Positions 25,301 to 32,505 of a stretch of DNA of 32,505 nucleotides are shown here, piece after piece; position 1 is the first letter of the stretch, and each line of letters starts with the position of its first letter. The notes beneath the pieces were generated by a model. That model was given only the letters and a program-made list of their open reading frames with translations, was not told the origin of the DNA and made no database searches. Origin of the DNA: an uncultured Ectothiorhodospiraceae bacterium (lineage in GTDB: Bacteria > Pseudomonadota > Gammaproteobacteria > S012-40); assembly GCA_945787715.1 (NCBI GenBank), contig CALZJE010000044.1:1-32505 (forward strand), in the 5' to 3' direction. Position numbers and translations under genes: made by a program.

Positions 25301-28300
25301 ATGAGTTGCCATGTAAGAAATATAGGTAAGATATTGAATTATAACAATAATTCATTCGTTTGTTTCCCACTTGTGGTCTTGTTTGGTGTGTTACTTGTGA
25401 GTTGTGGAAAAGCACAGCAGGTGGAAGTATGGGGCAGTTCTACTAAAATGAAGGTGCCAACTGAAGAGCAGTTGGCGTTTTCTGTTGATAATGTTCCCAT
25501 ATCACTTTATCAAATGAAGGGTAAGGTAAATAAATCACTATCGAAAACAGTTAAACTCTCGAAAAATTCTCTGAATAGGCAAAAAATCAGACCAGCAGAA
25601 ATTAATGTCACCAATGATGGTGATAATCCGGAATTTAATTTTAGATTTAATCCATTTGGGGCAAACAACACAATAAATAGTCTCGACTCTGATAGTGACT
25701 GTGCGGTACCTCAAGTTGATGGAGAATTGAACAGGCTTCATGATTACGGTCTTGGTTCGTTTTGTTTGGTTGCTGTGGCAAAAATGGCAATGATGCGTGC
25801 ACTATCAAATTACAGCAGTTTTGGTCATATCATGCCATTTATTGCATCAGGATTAGCAGACGCAAACAATCCTAAAGGTGCAATATCAAATTATTCGAAC
25901 TCTGTTGAAACTTATGGTGCAAAGGGACTTAAGATTGAAGTCTTTTACGATGATTGCTCTAATCATCGCCCCGCCAGCTTATCCCCAGATAGTAAAGCAC
26001 TCACGATGTGCACCAGTAAGTCCGACACAGCTGTCTATCATCGGGTCAGGATTCTTGTTGATGGGGAGAATAATGGCTCCACTGCGGGTAGTTCGATAGG
26101 AATAATGGAATGGCTTGTTTATTTGGATGGTTCCACAACTGGGGAGATGATTATCGACCGATTTTTAATGACAGATTTACCCGATGTTCGTTTTGCCCCG
26201 CCCCAAATCCAGTTTGATTTTGAATCAGATGCCAATGCAAATTTTAAATCTTTTACCATGAAGTTTGAGCCACACCCAGTAACCCAATTTGATAGTGTAA
26301 GTCGTCAATGGCGTTGGGAAGCAAATGTAATTAAGTTGACGCGAAGGCCCGCTATAGGTAACGATCCTGCACTTTGGTTTGCGCAAGGAAATATTCTCTT
26401 TTCCATTTCCTCGGGTCACAATCCTTTAGATTCCAATTTCTTTACTGCCTCTGATCCGCATCTGCATCAAGAGTTTTTACGTGTTTATTTTACCGCAGTT
26501 TCTGAAAATACGTTAAACGAGGGTAAAGCCGTTTATAAAGCGATTATGACAGATGAAACCGGTACAGAACTAGCGTCATTTACTGAACCCCAGTGGGAAA
26601 GAGAACTCCACATGTGGGCATATTACAAAAAATTGCTTAAACGCACATGGACCCAATCTCATTACGAACTTCGTCATAACGCTGATAACAAACCATTAAT
26701 GAATCTGGTTAGCACTGCTCTACCTTTAACGGCAGAAGAACAGGCAGAACTGCAAGCATATTATGCGGAACATGCTCATGAACAGGCAATACTTGACGTT
26801 GCATTCAATAGCGCCGATAACAAGTTTGTGACCGGTACCGGTCACTTTCAGTATATTCCGGGAGGTACCATTCGTGTATTTGATGAAGCGCGTCGGATAA
26901 AAATACAACAAATTGACGATGCACATAGCGGTAAAGAAGTCAACAAAGTGAGTTTTCATCCTACCGACGATGATCTTATCCTTTCCGGCGGTGGCGATAA
27001 TTTTGCGCGTATTTATAGAGTCAGTACTGGAGTAGAAGTAATGCCGCTTATAAATGCTTTGAATCCTGTTTGGTCAGCTGATGGAACACGTATTGCCTCC
27101 GTTAGTTATGATGGAAGTAAAATATGGGATGCTGTTACAGGTGAGGTACTCTCTTCTTTTGATGATTCTGAGTATAGGAATAGCATTAAATTTGATCCTA
27201 GCAATAATAATTTTTTAATCACAGGCGGCCAAGGTGGCAGTAGAATTTGGGATATTAACGCACTGAGTACGCCTACCGAATATAATGATCCAGATGGCGC
27301 CACTGTATATGATGTAGCTTTTTCTGAGGATGGAAATTTCTTTGCAACGACAACTTCTGAACATCATGTGCATTTATGGGATCGCAGCAATACCTCAGCG
27401 CCGATCAGGTCAGCGATTACCTATAATCAAAGTACACCAAAAATAGGATCAAAGCTAAAATTCTCAGCTGATGGTAAAAATATTTTTGTCCTCGTGGGTA
27501 ACAGTATTTTAAATTTTAATACAGCAACTCTTGGATCACCACTACCAGAAGGATTACCAGTAGAAACCTGGATGGCTAAGATTAGCGCTTCTGAGCAACG
27601 TTCCATAGAGTCATACGCCCTTAGATCTGATGATATTACGGCATCAATTGGTGTTGATTTCAAATTGTATGGCAGTGGAAGTACACGCGTTTGGCATGAT
27701 ATTAATCTTTTTTCTGGACCAAGTGCAGATTCTTTTTCGATTGATGGTTCAGTAACGGCCCATGAAGCAAATTATTCGCCTGATGGAAAATTTGTTGTCA
27801 GTGCTCATTCAAATGGTGATGTAGTGATATGGGATGCTCCAAAGGGCATAGTATTAGAAAAAATAAATTCAGCACATGCTAGTGCCGCCCTCAGTGCCAG
27901 ATATAATCCGAATGGAACAAAATTTGTAACCGCGAGTGCTGATGGCACAGCAAAAGTCTGGGATGCGACAACGGCTGCATTATTGTCAACGGTTTCTCAT
28001 CTTGGTAATCCTCCGCTCTCAGCAGCTTCTTTTTTAGATGACGCAACGATAGTTACTGCTGCAAGTGATGGCAGTGTTATGAGCTGGGATGCAACCTCGG
28101 GTGCGGAATTATCGACGTTTGATACACAAAGCGTAAGTAGTGCCAATGATATTTACTTTCTGCCAACTGATAGCACTCGGTTTGTTGTAGCCACTAGTGC
28201 GGGAACCCAATTGTGGTCAACAGGCAATCCCACTGCACCATTGTGTACCTTAGGTAGCTCTTCGAATAATAGCGCGCGTATATCGCCTGATGGCCTACGT

Positions 28301-28996
28301 GTCATCACCACTACTAGTTCTAACGCTCACCTCTATAGCATTGACAGTTCTGTCGTTGAAACATATTGTATTGAACGGGGTTTTGTCACTGATAATCGAC
28401 TTCAGCATGCCATATTTTCACCACACGATGGTGGTAAACATGTGATTACGCAAAATTCTGGCAGCGGGAGTAGTGATTATTCTGAATTTTATTTGTGGGA
28501 TATGGATCCAGACTCCCTCGACTTTGAAACGAAACTTAAAGTCATGAGGGAACCCTGTGATTGTCAAAATCAAGAAAGAAGACCAATGTCGAATATCGCA
28601 TACCAGCCGGATGGTCTCAAGGTTTTAACGATGGGCGCAAGTTCTAATTTTAATCCTGCTTGGATTGCCTTTGATGACTGGTTTACTAAAACAGATAACA
28701 GCGGAAAAGCGCTACGTCCTGATGAAGACAATGATCTAAATCCATATTATGTCGATGTTTCAACAACAAATGATGGGTGTTTTACATCAAGCGAGTTTGG
28801 GGGTTGTGGTGAAGGGTCAGGGTATCTAAGTTGCGCAGATGTTGGTGGTTGTGAAGTACATAACGTTGTCTCTCAGTTTGAATTTTATAAGAATGATACA
28901 ACACCCGGTCCAGAATATGATTACTTAAAATCACAATTAGATTTAGTATCGCCAGCTTGGATAATAGATTCCTACTCATCAAAAATTATCGACTAA
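25301..28996 (+). CDS. Large WD40-repeat lipoprotein with uncharacterised N-terminal domain
   Basis: A 1231-residue protein. The N-terminus ends in a lipobox LVSC with Cys35 (VVLFGVLLVSC-GK), so it is probably lipid-anchored in the envelope. Residues about 110-450 contain Cys residues and no recognised domain (CAVPQVDGELNRLHDYGLGS, RWRWEANVIKLTRRP-like text). From about 490 to 1070 there are many WD40-like blades: FHPTDDDLILSGGGDNFARI, SADGTRIASVSYDGSKIWDA, SPDGKFVVSAHSNGDVVIWD, YNPNGTKFVTASADGTAKVWD, probably two propellers. The last 150 residues are Cys-rich (CDC, GCFTSSEFGGCG, SCADVGGC). The ATG at 25301 is preferred over an upstream GTG at 25274 because it gives a normal lipoprotein signal. 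Function is unknown; protein-protein scaffolding is the generic inference for WD40. Confidence 0.82.
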   Translation: MSCHVRNIGKILNYNNNSFVCFPLVVLFGVLLVSCGKAQQVEVWGSSTKMKVPTEEQLAFSVDNVPISLYQMKGKVNKSLSKTVKLSKNSLNRQKIRPAEINVTNDGDNPEFNFRFNPFGANNTINSLDSDSDCAVPQVDGELNRLHDYGLGSFCLVAVAKMAMMRALSNYSSFGHIMPFIASGLADANNPKGAISNYSNSVETYGAKGLKIEVFYDDCSNHRPASLSPDSKALTMCTSKSDTAVYHRVRILVDGENNGSTAGSSIGIMEWLVYLDGSTTGEMIIDRFLMTDLPDVRFAPPQIQFDFESDANANFKSFTMKFEPHPVTQFDSVSRQWRWEANVIKLTRRPAIGNDPALWFAQGNILFSISSGHNPLDSNFFTASDPHLHQEFLRVYFTAVSENTLNEGKAVYKAIMTDETGTELASFTEPQWERELHMWAYYKKLLKRTWTQSHYELRHNADNKPLMNLVSTALPLTAEEQAELQAYYAEHAHEQAILDVAFNSADNKFVTGTGHFQYIPGGTIRVFDEARRIKIQQIDDAHSGKEVNKVSFHPTDDDLILSGGGDNFARIYRVSTGVEVMPLINALNPVWSADGTRIASVSYDGSKIWDAVTGEVLSSFDDSEYRNSIKFDPSNNNFLITGGQGGSRIWDINALSTPTEYNDPDGATVYDVAFSEDGNFFATTTSEHHVHLWDRSNTSAPIRSAITYNQSTPKIGSKLKFSADGKNIFVLVGNSILNFNTATLGSPLPEGLPVETWMAKISASEQRSIESYALRSDDITASIGVDFKLYGSGSTRVWHDINLFSGPSADSFSIDGSVTAHEANYSPDGKFVVSAHSNGDVVIWDAPKGIVLEKINSAHASAALSARYNPNGTKFVTASADGTAKVWDATTAALLSTVSHLGNPPLSAASFLDDATIVTAASDGSVMSWDATSGAELSTFDTQSVSSANDIYFLPTDSTRFVVATSAGTQLWSTGNPTAPLCTLGSSSNNSARISPDGLRVITTTSSNAHLYSIDSSVVETYCIERGFVTDNRLQHAIFSPHDGGKHVITQNSGSGSSDYSEFYLWDMDPDSLDFETKLKVMREPCDCQNQERRPMSNIAYQPDGLKVLTMGASSNFNPAWIAFDDWFTKTDNSGKALRPDEDNDLNPYYVDVSTTNDGCFTSSEFGGCGEGSGYLSCADVGGCEVHNVVSQFEFYKNDTTPGPEYDYLKSQLDLVSPAWIIDSYSSKIID

Positions 28997-29100
28997 GCCG
29001 GATTTGATTAGATTAAAACTCAAAAAAACAGCCAACCCATGAAATAAAGCCAAAGGGCAGTCAGTAACACAGATTCTTGTTTAGCTTAACGAGATGAGAT

Positions 29101-29144
29101 GAAAATAACTTGTTTCACCAAACTAGGTGAAGCAAGCTATTTTC
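29101..29144. terminator. Long hairpin downstream of the WD40 lipoprotein gene
   Basis: GAAAATAACTTGTTTCACC (29101-29119) and GGTGAAGCAAGCTATTTTC (29126-29144) are complementary at 17 of 19 positions around a six-base loop. The stem is flanked by AAAA and TTTT inside the arms, so it could act in either direction. It lies about 105 bases past the lipoprotein stop codon. Confidence 0.6.
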
Positions 29145-29310
29145 ATTCGGCAATTGCTCCATGCATTGCTCTATCTCTTTTGAGTGTCTTTGAATGTATG
29201 TAATCGATCACCATACTCAAATATGCAATCTGTTTGGAATTCTTACCATTTGATTGTAAATTATCCCTGGATTAGTTCTGGGCATCGTTAATATATGTTG
29301 TGAGTATAAA

Positions 29311-30249
29311 ATGAAAAAAATAATAATTTTACTTGGGATTATGAGTTTTCCTGCCTTTGCCGCACCGCCTATATTGATTACCGACTTTCTTGAGCAAGGT
29401 GAACACATGGTAGGTGGCGAATTTAGTCGTTTAAATTCAAATATGAAAGGTTATTTAGATCGGAATGTCGATGGTGATATGGATATCTCAGTAACACGAG
29501 ATGAGCTCACTGTAGAATATGGTTTTGGTTTCACCAAAGATCAAATGTTAACAATTAAATTACCGTATGTAGTGAATAGCTTGGGGAAAAATATTATTGA
29601 TTGGGCTAATGATACAACAACAAAGTATAAATGGTCCCATGAAGGCTTGGGTGATGTATCAGCAGAGTATAAAATTTTGTTGACAAATAGCGAAGCTCAA
29701 CGTCTTGTTGCTAGATTGGGAGCGACTATTCCAGTGGGAGACGATGACTTGGGCGAATCAGAAATTATTGAAGACGGGATAAAAACACAATCTTTAAAAA
29801 AAGGAGGGGCAGGCGAAGGTCGCACTAATTATGAGATTGGCTTGGGTTATTCTTTCATCAGCGGCAATAGTACCGTTTTCTCGACAGTTAACTATGAGAT
29901 TACAGGCACAAAAACGGAAGAGGGTAAAAAGGAAGAGCCGGGAGATGCTATTGCATTGCAAGTGGGTGTGGTGCAAAAAATAGCTACCCAATCCAGAGTA
30001 GGCGCAATGTTGGGATACATTTATACTAATAAGGGTAAAGATGGGGACCACAATGTTTCGAGCTATTCTCTTTATGGTGTTAGCTTCGCATATTTTTACA
30101 GTGCAACAGAAGATCTCATTATAGCTCCCAAGCTAACGTATGTAGAAATACCAAGCAGAAATTATACAAATCGTGTCAATGGCTCTACTGAGAAATATTC
30201 AGATTCACAAGCTGTTACATTCGGTATTGAAGTAAAAAAAACGTTCTAA
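29311..30249 (+). CDS. Probable outer-membrane beta-barrel protein
   Basis: A 312-residue protein with a clear signal peptide (MKKIIILLGIMSFPAFA, cut before APP). Alternating hydrophobic/polar strands end in Phe (FGIEVKKTF), as outer-membrane barrels do. Strand-like segments include ELTVEYGFGFTKDQMLTIKLPYVV, RLVARLGATIPVGDDDLGE, NYEIGLGYSFISGNSTVFSTVNYEI, SYSLYGVSFAYFY. The pattern of a parametrised GATIPVGD stretch followed by GLGYSF recalls transporter-like barrels of the phenol-degradation (MetA-pathway) outer-membrane family, but I would not assign a substrate. It is convergent with the omptin-like gene. Confidence 0.72.
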   Translation: MKKIIILLGIMSFPAFAAPPILITDFLEQGEHMVGGEFSRLNSNMKGYLDRNVDGDMDISVTRDELTVEYGFGFTKDQMLTIKLPYVVNSLGKNIIDWANDTTTKYKWSHEGLGDVSAEYKILLTNSEAQRLVARLGATIPVGDDDLGESEIIEDGIKTQSLKKGGAGEGRTNYEIGLGYSFISGNSTVFSTVNYEITGTKTEEGKKEEPGDAIALQVGVVQKIATQSRVGAMLGYIYTNKGKDGDHNVSSYSLYGVSFAYFYSATEDLIIAPKLTYVEIPSRNYTNRVNGSTEKYSDSQAVTFGIEVKKTF

Positions 30250-30290
30250 AAAAATAACAATGGAAAGATGAGTTAAATCGGCGAAAACTC

Positions 30291-31265
30291 TTAAAAAGAA
30301 TGGCTAATACCAATCATGATAATTTTTTGTTCATTGGTATTACGTAATCCGATTTCAGCTGTTGATATCTCTTCATTGGCTGAAAATTTTTGGGTTTGAA
30401 TACCATTAGCCACTGTTTTTAAATAAACTACTGAAGCAAAAACACTAGTTGATTTCTGTAACAAATAATTCAGGGAAGCATTAAGTGTTGTTCCCCAGCC
30501 ATCGGAGTTGCCGGTAGATATTTTTTTTCGCAAAATATGATTATCATGATCGGTGACTTTTAGCCACGGTGAATATGCTATTGCGAATGTTATTGCTATT
30601 TTTGGATTGAAATTACGAGTTAACATGACAGAAGCAAAAGGCATTCTTGCTTCATATCGATAGGTGATGGTTTTACCTGTGAGTATATCTGCAGGTTTTT
30701 CTGGTGTGGATGGGTAGCTTTGTACGGTGTCGAAGGCTTTAAACTGGTAGCGTTGGAATAATATCCCTCCCCCAATAAAAACATTCCAATAGGAGAGAAG
30801 TTCAGTCGTTAATTTTTTCTGCAATTCTAATTTTAAATCTACAGCGTCGAGAGTTAGTCGACTTTCGGAATATATATCGAGCGAGTCTCGAGGAAAAGCT
30901 TCGCGATTTAGGAAGTAATAATTGATTCCCCAGTCACTATCCTTCATTTCACCAGAGTTTAATGTGATATTTTTTGATGCAGAAGCTGAAGCTAACCAGT
31001 TATTGTTAAATAAGTGGCTAAGTTGAAAATTTATAATGGATGTATTCGTTGCAAAGCGTAATTCACTAAGAGGGAAGCGTAATCGGCCTGTTTCGCCGGA
31101 ATCCAGCGTTATTTGCCCACCGATCTGGAAAGTTATTTCACCTTGTCTTTTGCCATATGCGGCTTCTATCTCTAAGGCAAGTACTGACGAAGATAGCAAT
31201 AAGTTAAGCAATATTATGAAGAAAACAAATTGGACAGAATAGGTATTATTATTTTTATCTTCCAT
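30291..31265 (-). CDS. Omptin-like outer-membrane aspartyl protease
   Basis: A 324-residue barrel protein with a signal peptide (VQFVFFIILLNLLLSSSVLA, cleavage near residue 30-31) and a C-terminal Phe (IMIGISHSF). It aligns by eye with OmpT/Pla. KDSDWG gives Asp109 and Asp111, matching the DQDW pair (Asp83/Asp85 of OmpT). YSPWLKVTDHDNH gives Asp241 and His243, matching SGWVESSDNDEH (Asp210/His212). The spacing between pairs is 130 residues against 125. FIGGGILFQRYQFKA and YEARMPFASVMLTRNF match the strands GLMAGYQESRYSFTA and KQRFKMPYIGLTGSY. Omptins cleave surface and host proteins and need rough LPS. All four residues are kept, so activity is plausible. A Pom-type chlamydial barrel relative is the main alternative. 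Confidence 0.75.
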   Translation of the reverse strand: MEDKNNNTYSVQFVFFIILLNLLLSSSVLALEIEAAYGKRQGEITFQIGGQITLDSGETGRLRFPLSELRFATNTSIINFQLSHLFNNNWLASASASKNITLNSGEMKDSDWGINYYFLNREAFPRDSLDIYSESRLTLDAVDLKLELQKKLTTELLSYWNVFIGGGILFQRYQFKAFDTVQSYPSTPEKPADILTGKTITYRYEARMPFASVMLTRNFNPKIAITFAIAYSPWLKVTDHDNHILRKKISTGNSDGWGTTLNASLNYLLQKSTSVFASVVYLKTVANGIQTQKFSANEEISTAEIGLRNTNEQKIIMIGISHSF

Positions 31266-32349
31266 TTTCTTAAAACCAAATGTAAGTATAAGAAGTATAA
31301 ACTATCTTTATCTAAGAATTCAAAAATGTTCTTTCGTTGGTAGGGGTAGGCTTGATTAAAAAAGGGTTGAAGTGTGGTGAGTTTTGTCTCATGTATTAGT
31401 TATCAGTCTGAGGCTGCATTTTCAAGACCATTCAAGAAAATGTTTGATACGTCACCTGGGAAGTTGAGGCGTGTCGCAGGCAGTTGAAGATATTTATAAT
31501 AAAGAGATCAATATATGATCTACAGTGAAGATGTTAATTTTATCATATTAAAATTGTCATACTGTTGAGATCTTCTTTATACGATATTTATCTATGTGCG
31601 TTAATTTTTGTGCGTGCTCCAATTTCACTAGATTGTTCGGTTTATTCGATTCGAAAAATAGTTTCAACAACCGAAGTAACATCGGCTAACTTTAACTCAT
31701 TGCCATCGAGATCTCGTGTAGGATTATTTTCATCCATTTTCAGCTCATTATGATAATAGATTGATAAATAAGTTTGCTCTATTAAAAAGTTCGGTGTCAG
31801 TCATCTGTGAAATATAAGATTTTTTGGGGTGCATCTTCCATCAAACTATTAATTAACCATTTTCGATCTGAGTTTGGAGGTATAAGTCAGTCGATATATG
31901 CGCTCAATCAAGACATGAGTAAATTTGATGGTTGTGTCGATATTGCTTCCACTACTTCAATGAGCGAGTATCACGCGATAGCTGCAATTTATTTAGATTG
32001 CTGTGCAGGATCTCTTGACGGTTAATTATTATATTGTCGGAATATTTTACAGGACTATCCGCCCTAATATTTTAAATGATAAATAATTTATCAATATATA
32101 ACACATTAGACGTCTGCCCCTACATTGCTACCAATACATCTATGACAGAGCATTACAAGATCTCTTCCAATTATTTCATTGCTATGTAGGGCATCTTATC
32201 TGTGGATTATTATACTGTCGAAATATTTTACAGAAATATATCCATATCCATTTGGTTGACAAATAACTTACTGATATATAAGATAAATTAATATGGCTTA
32301 CAATTTGCTTACAGCTCAGTGTTGCTCCAGCTGTCACGGCTCTCGGGGA
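31266..32349. other. Long gene-poor, AT-rich region with decayed frames
   Basis: No intact gene is visible in 1.1 kb. The longest frames are 31565-31753 (62 aa, TTG start) and 31807-32025 (72 aa, GTG start); neither has a ribosome-binding site or recognised family. The end of the second frame (DIASTTSMSEYHAIAAIYLD) is repeated in degraded form 180 bases further on (YIATNTSMTEHYKISSNYFI then stop). The stretch therefore looks like the debris of a duplicated coding segment. Confidence 0.4.
31938..32289. repeat. Two diverged direct repeats, period about 180 bp
   Basis: Copy 1 (about 31938-32110) and copy 2 (about 32113-32289) align along most of their length with small gaps. The best core is ATTATATTGTCGGAATATTT (from 32028) against ATTATACTGTCGAAATATTT (from 32209), both followed by TACAG. 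The offset there is 181 bases. The end of each copy shares a CTGATATATAA / TCAATATATAA type ending. Confidence 0.6.
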
Positions 32350-32378
32350 TTGGATGGGGAGCGGCAAATCTATATATT
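32350..32378 (+). promoter_or_regulatory. Possible promoter of the partial gene at the window end
   Basis: TTGGAT (32350-32355), 17 bases, TATATT (32373-32378), inside the dyad CTATATATTATATAG. The start codon follows 76 bases later. Confidence 0.4.
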
Positions 32379-32454
32379 ATATAGGGAAATGAGAGAGTTG
32401 CACTTAACTACGGATTGTTCCGTGATAACTAAAGATTAATAGGAAATACTAACA

Positions 32455-32505
32455 ATGAAGAAAAATATGTTGGCCATGGCGATTGCCACAGTTTTCACTA
32501 CAGGA
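32455..32505 (+). CDS. Start of a signal-peptide protein (cut by window edge)
   Basis: The first 17 codons read MKKNMLAMAIATVFTTG. This is a positively charged start and a hydrophobic core typical of a Sec signal peptide, so the product is probably periplasmic or an outer-membrane protein. AGGA lies ten bases upstream of the ATG. Identity cannot be determined from this fragment. Confidence 0.6.
   Translation, partial: MKKNMLAMAIATVFTTG

Noticed and set aside
31565-31753. 62-codon frame in the gene-poor region before the window end
   Set aside because: TTG start, no ribosome-binding site, low-complexity Ser-rich composition and no recognised family.

Overview
The window looks like chromosomal DNA of a gammaproteobacterium with moderately low GC. 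The block thrS-infC-rpmI-rplT-pheS-pheT-ihfA-merR-like-tRNA-Pro has the order known from Pseudomonas and relatives. The divergent aspC/uvrB pair, the Aas-LplT pair, the YciA thioesterase and the methylcitrate-cycle genes also fit this class. I cannot name the species. An omptin-like protease and a large lipoprotein suggest a surface-active or host-associated lifestyle, but that is inference.

Layout. 1-2021: end of prpC, a prpD broken by an internal deletion plus frameshift, and yciA. 2022-3600: two small unrecognised genes, a 151-bp element with terminal inverted repeats, and two identical tRNA-Asn genes on the minus strand, each with its own promoter and terminator. 3653-7114: aspC (minus) divergent from uvrB (plus). 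7199-14989: a translation block made of tRNA-Val, thrS, infC (ATC start), rpmI, rplT, an attenuator-like hairpin, pheS, pheT, ihfA, a MerR-type regulator and tRNA-Pro. 14990-18246: mostly gene-free or decayed DNA around one GC-richer gene for a secreted sugar-dehydrogenase-like protein with a His-rich linker and a CHRD domain. 18247-24560: a membrane module consisting of a PspA-like protein and a polytopic membrane protein (minus), a divergent HTH regulator, then aas-lplT (plus). 24561-32505: envelope and secreted proteins: a WD40 lipoprotein of about 1230 residues, an outer-membrane barrel, an omptin-like protease, a decayed repeat-bearing stretch, and the first 17 codons of a signal-peptide protein.

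How the genes may work together. The most interesting unit is 18247-24560. The same 17-bp dyad, GTATA-N7-TATAC, occurs between pspA-like and the HTH gene and again upstream of aas-lplT. This suggests that one regulator ties a PspA-like membrane-protection protein to lysophospholipid uptake and re-acylation. Two further points stand out. The omptin-like protein keeps both acidic/His active-site pairs of its family. The rplT-pheS gap holds a terminator positioned as an attenuator, overlapped by a Phe-rich reading frame. All functional calls come from reading the sequence and recalling families; no database search was run.
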